From positions 124,001 through 188,000 of the forward strand of contig NZ_WHNY01000092.1 of the NCBI RefSeq assembly GCF_013141695.1: 64,000 nt of DNA. Reading direction: 5' to 3'. The notes beneath the pieces were generated by a model. That model was given only the letters and a program-made list of their open reading frames with translations. It was not told where the DNA came from and ran no database searches. A program made the position numbers and the translations under genes. Origin of the DNA: Paenibacillus plantarum (lineage in GTDB: Bacteria > Bacillota > Bacilli > Paenibacillales > NBRC-103111). Of this stretch, positions 25,800-34,021 are shown piece after piece (the stretch's first letter is position 1; the number at the start of each line of letters is the position of its first letter).

Positions 25800-25979
25800 T
25801 CAGAATTTTGAAATCGAATATTCGTTAAGATTGGCGTATTCCGCTATAGCGGAGCCATCTGACGAAATCCGATCTTTCCGTCTCACCGCGGCTTCCCAAA
25901 AGCCTTTCCTTCATCGACCCAATGCCAAAGGATTATGATAAATAATCTTCTCCATAGAGAAGATTTCATTCCAATCCAT
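25800..25979 (-). pseudogene. Possible gene remnant: one reading frame interrupted by a TGA
   Basis: From ATG 25979 the minus strand reads 22 codons (MDWNEIFSMEKIIYHNPLAL then GR), a TGA at 25911-25913, and then 36 more codons in the same frame (KGFWEAAVRRKDRISSDGSA and on) to a TGA at 25800. Both halves have protein-like composition. It lies four bases after the sulfatase stop in the same direction. It could be the broken end of a former operon gene or chance. No family recognised. Confidence 0.25.
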
Positions 25980-25982
25980 GTT

Positions 25983-27566
25983 TTACATGTCCCCTCCCAT
26001 TAAGCGGATAAGCTTGCTCCAATCCCCACCCAATTCTTTCCAGAACCACGAGCGCTGCTGTTCGGAAAGCCATGATGGAGGAACTCTGGAATCCCAAGGC
26101 ATTCTCGAGAACGGTCGTGGATTAGATGTGACTTCTTTCGGCTGAAATGGCATCACCTTCAACTTACTCCCTGTTTCATCGAGAGCAATTTCAGGATTCC
26201 CATAGTTGATAACCCAATGAATAGCTTCCTCTTGATGCTCTTTTATTACGTGTTGAAAGTCGGGATCATCCGCCAAATCAATAAGTTCATGCGGGTCGCT
26301 TAAGAGATGATACAGTTCCTCATATCCGCCGTTCTGGTAAAAAAGATATTTCCACTCTTTGCTGCGGACATGGAGCATATAGTTGGGTGCCACATAGAAT
26401 TCAGAACACACTACATTTCGCCGAACCGAGGAAGGTTCCGAGAGCAGTTCCAATAGATCCAAACCAGATCTGCCATCGTACTTGCCCTTTTCACTTGTCC
26501 GATTGACGAGAGTAGGAAAAATATCAAGCAAGGTAGTCAATTCTTCACAGCGGGTACCCGGATGAATAACACCGGGCCACCACGCTAGCATCGGGATGTG
26601 CAGACTGCCTTCGTACCCTAAATTCTTATGCCATAACCGATGGTCGCCAAGGAGCTCCCCGTGATCGGAAGTGAAAATAACGAGCGTATTCTCCGCCAGC
26701 CCTTCTTCCTCCAACGTTTGCATAATCCGACCTATTTGTTCATCAATAAACGTAATATTAGCATAATAATAAGCTCTGTTTGTAAGAATAGCTTTTTCCG
26801 AGTAAAGATCAGCTTCCATCGCTTGACGATGCGATCCCAGATAAGGATTTTTCGATGTTCCATCTTTTTCGGACACCCAAGGCCTTGGCATTTCTTCCGG
26901 CGCATACAAATCCGTCAAGTGCGAAGGACAATCGAAAGGAGCATGAGGCTTGACGAACGATGTCCATAGGAAAAAGGGCTTGTTAGAGGGTCTTTCCGTT
27001 TTAAGCCATTCTACGGTGCGATCGCCGCACCATTGTGTAATATGAAGCTCTTTGGGCAGGCCGTTCACGAGTGGCTTAAGCTCGTTATAACCTATCTCGG
27101 GAGGCTTCTCCCATCCCCAGGCATCGTGCTCCATCAAGAAGCGGTCATAATCATCAAACCGAATATCCGCTAAGCTTCCAGCCGTACGAACGCCTCTCAT
27201 TTCTTCAGATAAAATAAGATGATCCATCCCATAAGTTTGCTCATCTGGTGTAAAATGCATCTTCCCAATCGCCTGATTGTGATAACCTGCTTTAGACAAA
27301 TAAGCTGCAATCGATTCATCGGCAGTAATGGCAGGCGCTGATTCATTATTGAATACATTCGTCTTTCCAGCAGCGAAACCCGTCATCGTACAGGCTCTGG
27401 CAGGAGCGCAGAGCGGATTCGGGGTAATCGCATTTTCGAATACGGCCCCTTCCTGCGCTAATCGATCCAAATGCGGCGTTTTAATCGTTTCATTCCCATA
27501 AGCCCCTAACGTATCCCATCGCTGCTGGTCCGTAAAAATGAGAAGTAGATTGGGTTGTGACTTCAT
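25983..27566 (-). CDS. Sulfatase of the formylglycine-dependent (S1) family
   Basis: 527 residues, ATG 27566 overlapping the lyase stop as ATGA. Removes sulfate esters. Metal-site LLIFTDQQRWDTLGAYG at the start, the signature NPLCAPARACTMTG with Cys53 (the residue converted to formylglycine) and Arg57, SFVKPHAPFDCP, and TSDHGELLGDHRLWHK. No signal peptide is seen, so it should act in the cytoplasm on imported oligosaccharides. No sulfatase-maturing enzyme gene is in the window. Last gene of a saccharide-use operon. The C-terminal block WKYLFYQNGGYEELYHLLSD is typical of carbohydrate sulfatases. Confidence 0.9.
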   Translation of the reverse strand: MKSQPNLLLIFTDQQRWDTLGAYGNETIKTPHLDRLAQEGAVFENAITPNPLCAPARACTMTGFAAGKTNVFNNESAPAITADESIAAYLSKAGYHNQAIGKMHFTPDEQTYGMDHLILSEEMRGVRTAGSLADIRFDDYDRFLMEHDAWGWEKPPEIGYNELKPLVNGLPKELHITQWCGDRTVEWLKTERPSNKPFFLWTSFVKPHAPFDCPSHLTDLYAPEEMPRPWVSEKDGTSKNPYLGSHRQAMEADLYSEKAILTNRAYYYANITFIDEQIGRIMQTLEEEGLAENTLVIFTSDHGELLGDHRLWHKNLGYEGSLHIPMLAWWPGVIHPGTRCEELTTLLDIFPTLVNRTSEKGKYDGRSGLDLLELLSEPSSVRRNVVCSEFYVAPNYMLHVRSKEWKYLFYQNGGYEELYHLLSDPHELIDLADDPDFQHVIKEHQEEAIHWVINYGNPEIALDETGSKLKVMPFQPKEVTSNPRPFSRMPWDSRVPPSWLSEQQRSWFWKELGGDWSKLIRLMGGDM

Positions 27567-28762
27567 GTAACTGGCATCTCGGGTAAAGATTCGAATGCCG
27601 GCACGTCGACCATGTACAAGTTACCGTATCCCGACATATCACTTGTAAACAGGACATACTTGCCGTCCGGACTTAGTCTCGGATGAACGTGAAGATTTTG
27701 CGAATGGAAACTTCCCCTGTGCTTGCATAATATACGCGGACCTTTAAATCCAGCCCCTTCATTGCGCCATACCTGAATCGTATCTTGAAATTGCTGACCA
27801 TGATAAGCGCTCGTTTGCTGACCATCACCAATAACAAGAGAAAGATCATTAGAATGAACATGCATATTTTGAAAAGGAAACTCGTACTGTTCGACATGAC
27901 TATTATCAAAAAGGACAGCCCCGATAATTTTCCCGGTATGATCTTCTAGAGAATTAGTAAAACCGTGGTAACCGATATGTATGCCGTCTGACAACCAATA
28001 TTCGTGACCAACATATTCATTGGGCATCTTGTCCTTTACCTTCCAATACTGCCCGGTAGCGATATCCAGCACCCAGATTCGATGATCAATCTGTTCCCAA
28101 GGCCCTTCATGGCAAAATGTTAACAGATGAGATTGCGTTGGAGACGTATTGACGTGGCCGATCCACAACTGGTCTTCATGAAGTTTTTTCACTGTCCCAT
28201 CAATAGGCGAAACTCCCATAATCATACTGTGCGGCTTCGCACGGAAATACTCCTCAAAACCCAAGTATCCGTTCTTGGTATCCATCACGATACTTTGCGT
28301 TAAATCCTTGTTCAGGCCAAAGCATAACCATTGCCCATCTGCGGTGCAGCTCAAGCTGCCGAATTTATAGTTCTCTGGAATCGTATAGAGAATCCGTTCT
28401 TCCATCGTTCCCAGGTTGATTGCCATGATGGAATTGTCATAGTAGAAATAAGCCTCATGTCCGTCTGGATGAAGAAAGGTCCCTTGAATCCGGGATTCAC
28501 GGCCACGTTCCAAATCCGTTAATTGGGTAATCACGCCATCGTGTAGATCCATGCTGTACAAATTGGTAACATTCTCACGATCTGATCCAAAGATCAGCTT
28601 CCCATCCCCGTAGAATCCGTTATTGGTAAAATAAATATGATTACTATGTGAACAGTGATTTGTTAGCTGAGTTACGGTGACGCCTGTTAGTAAATCACTA
28701 AAACTGCGCCGTTCCGAAGGCCAAACCGTTCCTTTACCGCCTCTGGTTCTTGCCATTGTCAT
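27563..28762 (-). CDS. PL22-type oligogalacturonide lyase
   Basis: 399 residues from ATG 28762, eight bases behind AAGGAG; a start at 28798 lacks a site. A seven-bladed beta-propeller that cleaves short uronides by beta-elimination. PL22 hallmarks: VTQLTNHCSHSNHIYFTNNG, HVNTSPTQSHLLTFCHEGPW (catalytic-region His), EYVGHEYWLSDG and the manganese site SFHSQNLHVHPRLSPDG (Gln and the His-x-His pair). No signal peptide, so cytoplasmic. Its pairing with a sulfatase is unusual for plain pectin; the substrate may be a modified uronide. Coupled to the sulfatase by a four-base overlap. Confidence 0.88.
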   Translation of the reverse strand: MTMARTRGGKGTVWPSERRSFSDLLTGVTVTQLTNHCSHSNHIYFTNNGFYGDGKLIFGSDRENVTNLYSMDLHDGVITQLTDLERGRESRIQGTFLHPDGHEAYFYYDNSIMAINLGTMEERILYTIPENYKFGSLSCTADGQWLCFGLNKDLTQSIVMDTKNGYLGFEEYFRAKPHSMIMGVSPIDGTVKKLHEDQLWIGHVNTSPTQSHLLTFCHEGPWEQIDHRIWVLDIATGQYWKVKDKMPNEYVGHEYWLSDGIHIGYHGFTNSLEDHTGKIIGAVLFDNSHVEQYEFPFQNMHVHSNDLSLVIGDGQQTSAYHGQQFQDTIQVWRNEGAGFKGPRILCKHRGSFHSQNLHVHPRLSPDGKYVLFTSDMSGYGNLYMVDVPAFESLPEMPVT

Positions 28763-28880
28763 CGCAATCGCTCCTTTAGTTGTAACGTACAAGTCCAATC
28801 CGAATACCTTGAGAGAAAAAGCCCAGTCCTATGAAGCGACTAGACCTTCTCCTCTAATAAATAGTTACTCACTTATCTAT

Positions 28881-30431
28881 TTATTTAGCCTTGCTTGCAG
28901 CGAAAGCTTCGCTTATTTCTTTCGTATAATCATCGCCACCGCTTTTTTTCCACAAATCCATTTCGGTTTTATAGCCGGCTTCATCGATTTTGCCGACAAT
29001 AAATTTAATTCTAGCGTCTTCCACCATTTGATCCAATTGCGCACCTTTTTGCGTATAGGTTGCAGTTGTAAATGGTTCTCCAGGATTTGTAACAATGATT
29101 TTCTCATTTGCCTTTTGCACATCGACTGACTTCGTGCGAAGCGGTGTAGACGGTTTAAACATGTCAGGTATAATATACGGAATTGAAGATAAAATCTGGT
29201 TCATATTCTTGTTATTAATATCCGGAGCCATTGGGTCAGTCGGAACGATTAGAATAACTTGTTTACCGTCTTCCACTTTATAATGGACTCCTTCAATACC
29301 AAAGTTGAGTAATGCTTGCATTTCTTTATCATTGGTCTTATCTAAGAAAGCAAGCACTTTCTTCAGATCAGCTTCTGTTTTAACACTAGATTTCGAGATG
29401 AGGAACATGCCATTGTGTCCAGCTGTCGGTTGATTATGAAGACCGGTAGGGCCGCTTACAGCACCAATTAAATCTATACTGCCTTTCGGATTGACTTGTT
29501 TCATTTTCTCTTCAATTTGATAGGAACGTTCTGTGACGTCAACCGCTACACCCGCTTGTCCGTTAATAATCGGGTCATTCCATTTCGCCGAATCATATAC
29601 CGCAAAATCTTGATTGATTAACTTCTCGTCATACAGTTTTTTGAAAAACTTGAGTGCATCCATGTATTCTGGAGTCAAATGGGCAGGTATCAGCTTGCCG
29701 TCTTTCTCGGCCCACTTATTCGGAGCCCCGAACCAAGTTTGCATAATATCAAAAGGGCCCGCATATTTAGTTATGACCATGCCATACGTATCATCTTTGC
29801 CGTTTTTATCTGGATCGTTTTTGGTAAATGCTTTTAACATATTGTAAAACTCATCAATGGTTTTCGGTTCCTGCATGCCTAAAGCATCAAGCCAATCCTT
29901 ACGGTAGCTGATCCCCATACGTCCGATCGGACGGGATACATAGAGACCATAGTATTTACCGTTTACGGACGTATTGTTAAGAACAGTTGGGTTCGCTTGC
30001 TTAAGATTCGGATAATCTTTGAGATAAGGACCTATTTCCCAGAATGCGCCTCCTTTAATCGCGTTGGCAACAGCAGGCAGTTTTGCATTATTCACAAATA
30101 ATAGAGAAGGAATCGAACCAGAAGCAAGCGTTATGTTCAGTTTATCGTTATAGCTTGCATCAGGAACAAATTGAAAATCTATCTTCGTGTTCGTATATTC
30201 CTCTACTTTTTTCCATACTTTACTTTCTGGGGTAGCCGTATCATTGTAGTAGCTCTTCAGCATAATACTGATTGGTAATGGCTTTTCAACTGCTGCCGTC
30301 GTTGCTCCTGCGGTTGCCTTAGCTGTTGCTTTAGCCCCGTCGGTATTCGAACTGCACCCCGCAATAACTGTAACTGCTAATAACACGCTAGTTGTTGCAT
30401 ACAATGGTTTTTTCTTTTTGTCCCAATTCAT
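28881..30431 (-). CDS. Sugar ABC transporter solute-binding lipoprotein (LplA type)
   Basis: 516 residues, ATG 30431 behind AGGGAGG. Lipoprotein signal with lipobox VIAGC, then an Ala/Thr-rich linker and a large type I binding-protein fold of the size (500-560) typical of Paenibacillus oligosaccharide receptors. Blocks: SGSIPSLLFVNNAKLP, GKYYGLYVSRPIGRMGISYRKDWL trimmed to YGLYVSRPIGRMGI and RKDWLDALG, and DPDKNGKDDTYGM, a calcium-loop-like motif seen in these receptors. It captures the saccharide outside for the two permeases encoded just upstream. No ATPase is encoded nearby; a shared MsmX-type ATPase is expected. Confidence 0.9.
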   Translation of the reverse strand: MNWDKKKKPLYATTSVLLAVTVIAGCSSNTDGAKATAKATAGATTAAVEKPLPISIMLKSYYNDTATPESKVWKKVEEYTNTKIDFQFVPDASYNDKLNITLASGSIPSLLFVNNAKLPAVANAIKGGAFWEIGPYLKDYPNLKQANPTVLNNTSVNGKYYGLYVSRPIGRMGISYRKDWLDALGMQEPKTIDEFYNMLKAFTKNDPDKNGKDDTYGMVITKYAGPFDIMQTWFGAPNKWAEKDGKLIPAHLTPEYMDALKFFKKLYDEKLINQDFAVYDSAKWNDPIINGQAGVAVDVTERSYQIEEKMKQVNPKGSIDLIGAVSGPTGLHNQPTAGHNGMFLISKSSVKTEADLKKVLAFLDKTNDKEMQALLNFGIEGVHYKVEDGKQVILIVPTDPMAPDINNKNMNQILSSIPYIIPDMFKPSTPLRTKSVDVQKANEKIIVTNPGEPFTTATYTQKGAQLDQMVEDARIKFIVGKIDEAGYKTEMDLWKKSGGDDYTKEISEAFAASKAK

Positions 30432-30563
30432 ATTCTTTTGCCTCCCTTTGTCAAATCAAAAATGGTTTTGTATATGATGAAGCAAGCACCTGTCGTCAAT
30501 ACCTTATCGGTCTTGAACCGATGCTGCGACAATCCGAACATAATCCCTTCACATAGAAAACGA

Positions 30564-31445
30564 TTAACCTTTCACAGCACCAATTAAAACCCCTTTAGCA
30601 AAATACTTTTGAATAAATGGGTAAACCATCAAAATCGGTAATGTACCCACGACGATGATTGCCATTTTAATCGATTGATCCGGAGGTTTTACGTAAGTAG
30701 GATCGTAAGTTCCCATTTCTAGTGAGCCCGTTGCCATTAGTACAATTTGCCGCAATAGCACTTGCATCGGCCACTTCTTGGCGTCTGATAGATAGATCAG
30801 TGCGTTAAAGAAATCGTTCCAGTGTGCAACAGCGTAGAAAAGAGCGAATGTCGCGATTACGGGTTTAGAAAGCGGTAGAACAATTCGCCACAGTACACCG
30901 ATATCGTTGCACCCATCAATTCGGGCTGATTCAATCAGTTCGTTAGGGATTTCTTGAAAAAATGATTTTATAACTATCAAATTAAAAGCGTTGATCGCGA
31001 CAGGCAACATGACCGCCCAGTAGGTGTTCAATAGTCCCAAACTTTTCACAACCAGATAAGTAGGAATAATTCCACCGCTAAACACCATCGTGAAAATGAT
31101 CATGTTCATAAAGACATTACGGCCAATCATTTGGCTCCGCGATAACGCATAGGCCATCGTAAAGGTAAAGAAAAGATTTACAAGAGTCCCCCCAATGGTT
31201 ACAAATACGGATACTCCCAAACTTCGCGGTAATGTATTATCTTTAAAAACAAATTTATAGGCATCAAATGTAATGTCTTTGGGAATGAGGAAAAAGGATC
31301 TGCTACCTATCTCGAGATCACTTGCGAACGATCCCGCCACGATATACATGACCGGAAGGATCATGACAAGGGCAACGACAGCAAGAAACAAATAATTGGC
31401 GATATCAAACAATTTTTCACCTAAAGTCAAGTGACGTGTGTTCAT
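30564..31445 (-). CDS. Sugar ABC transporter permease (YtcP type)
   Basis: 293 residues, ATG 31445 behind AAAGGAGG. Six membrane segments, the EAA loop ELIESARIDGCNDIGVLWRI preceding VLPLSKPVIATFALF, and the C-terminal signature KYFAKGVLIGAVKG of the CUT1 YtcP subgroup. It pairs with the LplB-type permease 19 bases upstream. The 132 bases to the binding-protein gene contain a small ATCGGT..ACCGAT hairpin. Confidence 0.92.
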   Translation of the reverse strand: MNTRHLTLGEKLFDIANYLFLAVVALVMILPVMYIVAGSFASDLEIGSRSFFLIPKDITFDAYKFVFKDNTLPRSLGVSVFVTIGGTLVNLFFTFTMAYALSRSQMIGRNVFMNMIIFTMVFSGGIIPTYLVVKSLGLLNTYWAVMLPVAINAFNLIVIKSFFQEIPNELIESARIDGCNDIGVLWRIVLPLSKPVIATFALFYAVAHWNDFFNALIYLSDAKKWPMQVLLRQIVLMATGSLEMGTYDPTYVKPPDQSIKMAIIVVGTLPILMVYPFIQKYFAKGVLIGAVKG

Positions 31446-31464
31446 CGTACTTTCCTCCTTTCAA

Positions 31465-32433
31465 TCAAAATATACCGGAATGCCCAGCCCTTTTGGCTAA
31501 ATAATTCGTTGTAAATACGAGAAAGACACCGATTACGGCTTTAAATAGCCCTACTGCCGCGCTGTAACTGAAAGCGCCCTGAATGATCCCGGCTGTGTAC
31601 ACATACGTGTCAAATACCTCAGCAACAGATCTGTTTAATGGATTAATCATCAATAATACTTGTTCAAACCCGCGGTCCATAAAGTGACCCATCCGCAAAA
31701 TCAGCACGACAATGATCGTTCCCTGAATAGCTGGCAGTGTAATATGCCAGAGCTGGCGAAATCGGTTGGCCCCATCAACAATTGCCGCTTCATATTGCTC
31801 TTGATCTACGCCTGCAAGCGCAGCGAGGAAGATGATCGTTCCCCAACCCATCTCTTTCCAAATACTCTGTGTGATAATCATGGAACGAAACCAGTTTTCA
31901 CTAGTTAGAAAGTCTATTTTATGTCCGAATACCTTCAGCATCAATTCATTGATGACTCCACCTTCTGTCGTCAAAAGAAGATAGGAAATACTTGCAACGA
32001 TAACCATCGAAATAAAATGTGGGATATATATTAGCGATTGAATAAAACGTTTGTAAAAAGATTTGCGAACTTCGTTTAATAAGATAGCCAGAATGATTGG
32101 CGCCGGGAAGAAAAACACCATATCGTACAAACCAAGCAAAAGCGTATTGCGTATCAATTTGAAGAAGACAGGATCTTGAAAAAATTGTTTGAAATTATCT
32201 AGTCCGACCCAATCGCTTTTCATAAAACCGACATAGGGTTGATAATTTTTGAAGGCAAGAAGGACCCCCCACATCGGAACATATTTAAAAATAATAAAGT
32301 AGGCTAATCCCGGCAGCACCAGCAGCAGCAAATATTTATCTCTTACCACTTTAGCTATTAACGTGCTTCGCTTGGAAGTTCTAACGGCTGGGACAGGCAC
32401 GACGTGCTGTTCAGCATCTGAAGTTTTGATCAT
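31465..32433 (-). CDS. Sugar ABC transporter permease (LplB type)
   Basis: 322 residues from ATG 32433, seven bases behind AAGGAG; a TTG at 32451 lies before that site. Six membrane segments with the LplB block FKYVPMWGVLLAFKNYQP after the first and the EAA loop EQYEAAIVDGANRFRQLWHI. First gene of the importer operon. The 206 bases before it up to the GH88/GH105 terminator must hold the operon promoter, likely controlled by the AraC sensor at 34-36 kb. Confidence 0.92.
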   Translation of the reverse strand: MIKTSDAEQHVVPVPAVRTSKRSTLIAKVVRDKYLLLLVLPGLAYFIIFKYVPMWGVLLAFKNYQPYVGFMKSDWVGLDNFKQFFQDPVFFKLIRNTLLLGLYDMVFFFPAPIILAILLNEVRKSFYKRFIQSLIYIPHFISMVIVASISYLLLTTEGGVINELMLKVFGHKIDFLTSENWFRSMIITQSIWKEMGWGTIIFLAALAGVDQEQYEAAIVDGANRFRQLWHITLPAIQGTIIVVLILRMGHFMDRGFEQVLLMINPLNRSVAEVFDTYVYTAGIIQGAFSYSAAVGLFKAVIGVFLVFTTNYLAKRAGHSGIF

Positions 32434-32639
32434 GTTCTCACTCCTTCGCAATTAAAATTTTAACTTGTGGCTCTGTAAGTCCCACACTAAAAGATTCATA
32501 AATTTCTGACAATAACACTTTTTTAAAAATCGCTTTCTTCAAAATAGTATGAGTCCAGAAAAAAAGTATTAACAACAAAATAAGGCCTTGCACAAAGGTA
32601 TTCTGGTTTGAAATAACTCAGAAAAAATGTGTTATCACA

Positions 32640-32669
32640 GGAAAGCGGCTGCCACTGCAGCCGCTTTCC
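32640..32669 (-). terminator. Hairpin after the GH88/GH105 gene
   Basis: Perfect arms GGAAAGCGGCTGC and GCAGCCGCTTTCC around a four-base loop, 31 bases after the stop. The U run in the minus-strand transcript begins only about ten bases later, so termination may be partial. Confidence 0.65.
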
Positions 32670-32700
32670 AATTGAAGTATGAATGAGTTGAACACTATCT

Positions 32701-33759
32701 TTACTCGGTTTGTGAACTGTCCTTTACCCATTTGTTCGTAAGAAGCGAAGATAGGAATACCAACGCCAGGCCCTGTCCCCAACCTTGTATTCGCTGATGG
32801 GCAACCCCTAAATAGCCGTCGGCATCTTTCATCACAGCCGTTCCTGCTGATACGTCCATTACTGTACCGTTATTCGATATTTTCGATAGTATGGCAGGCA
32901 CGGCCTTCTGAATGTATGTATTGTACATAGGGGCGCCAATGGCTTCGTTATATCGAATCAATCCGGCGGCAAGCCCCGCAGAGCCTGATGTTTCTTCATA
33001 AGCGGTCGGATCGTTCAGTACGGTATGCCATAGACCGTGAATGGATTGAAGCCGAACGATGCTGCTAAGCTGATCACGCAGTGAATCGTACATTTTCATA
33101 TAAGACGGATGTGTGACTTCTACAATATGAAGAGCTTCCGCCATCGTGTATGCCGCCCATGCATTGCCTCGTGCCCAATAAACCGCGGACATGTTGTTCT
33201 GGGCGATATGATCCCAACCGTGAACATACAGATTCGTTTCAGGATCCTGCAAGAAGCGCTCGTGTGCATGATACTGCAGTAAGCCATCCTCCAGCCAATC
33301 GTTTCTGCGAAGCAAAGTACCTATTCGGATGAGAAAATATCCGGCCATAAACATCGTATCGACCCAAGCCTGCTGCGGGAAATCGTAGTTTTGCGATACG
33401 GTATGCTGAAACACGCCATCATCGAAGCGAACTGCATCAGTTCGCAAGAATTCCGCCATTTGGACGGCTACATCCAGATACCGTTCCTCTTTGGTTTGTT
33501 CATACAGTATTAGCAAGGTATGACCGATGGATACCGCATTAACGGTTAAAGTAGGTATACCATCCTCCAGCTGCTCATCGATCCACGTTTGCAATTGATC
33601 CAAATACTTCGCTTCACCTGTAGCCAGATAAGCTTGGCCTACTCCGTAGAAAGCGACTCCAGCCGGCCAATCCCATGTCATATCCATCTGAAAGGTTCTC
33701 GTTACAACCCGATCGATGGCTTGTTTAATATCCGTTTCATTGATCATTACATATTTCAA
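32701..33759 (-). CDS. GH88/GH105 unsaturated uronyl hydrolase
   Basis: 352 residues from TTG 33759, eight bases behind GGGGAGG; the frame extends to 33804 without a site. An alpha6/alpha6 barrel enzyme that removes the unsaturated uronic acid left by lyases, using hydration of the double bond. Blocks: AGVAFYGVGQAYLATG, the catalytic Asp region QQAWVDTMFMAGYFL, YWARGNAWAAYTMAEAL, GLWHTVLNDP, YEETSGSAGLAAGLI and GVAHQRIQGWGQG. No signal peptide. It fits directly downstream of the PL22 lyase chemically. It lies between the AraC gene and the importer. Confidence 0.9.
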   Translation of the reverse strand: MKYVMINETDIKQAIDRVVTRTFQMDMTWDWPAGVAFYGVGQAYLATGEAKYLDQLQTWIDEQLEDGIPTLTVNAVSIGHTLLILYEQTKEERYLDVAVQMAEFLRTDAVRFDDGVFQHTVSQNYDFPQQAWVDTMFMAGYFLIRIGTLLRRNDWLEDGLLQYHAHERFLQDPETNLYVHGWDHIAQNNMSAVYWARGNAWAAYTMAEALHIVEVTHPSYMKMYDSLRDQLSSIVRLQSIHGLWHTVLNDPTAYEETSGSAGLAAGLIRYNEAIGAPMYNTYIQKAVPAILSKISNNGTVMDVSAGTAVMKDADGYLGVAHQRIQGWGQGLALVFLSSLLTNKWVKDSSQTE

Positions 33760-33981
33760 AAAAATTCCTCCCCGCACATTAAAAATGGAATGTTTAGACT
33801 GCAATGCGCTTACTCGTTGAGCATATTCATAAATTCAGCACTCAGCTCCAAATTCATTTTGTGTCATGGATCAAGACTAATATCTGCTGAAATTTCCTTC
33901 AACAACACTTTTTCATTTCATCTATGATGGGAGCTTTCACTTTTTTTACAGGAATAAGACTTTTTTTCAATCACAAAAAAA

Positions 33982-34009
33982 CACAAACCGCCATTGCGGG
34001 CGGTTTGTG
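33982..34009 (-). terminator. Terminator of the AraC sensor gene
   Basis: Arms CACAAACCGCC and GGCGGTTTGTG around a six-base loop, A run on the left; 12 bases after the stop. Confidence 0.85.
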
Positions 34010-34021
34010 GCCATATTGCTA

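Larger units (their letters stand above)
25569..25982. other. 414-base gap between metY and the sulfatase gene
   Basis: From left to right: the metY leader, the 27-base element at 25622-25648, the metY promoter (minus-strand -10 TAGAAT at 25653-25658, -35 TTGACA at 25677-25682, spacer 18), an A/T-rich stretch with the hairpin AGCCTG..CAGGCT at 25752-25777, and a broken reading frame at 25800-25979 described separately. Confidence 0.6.
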
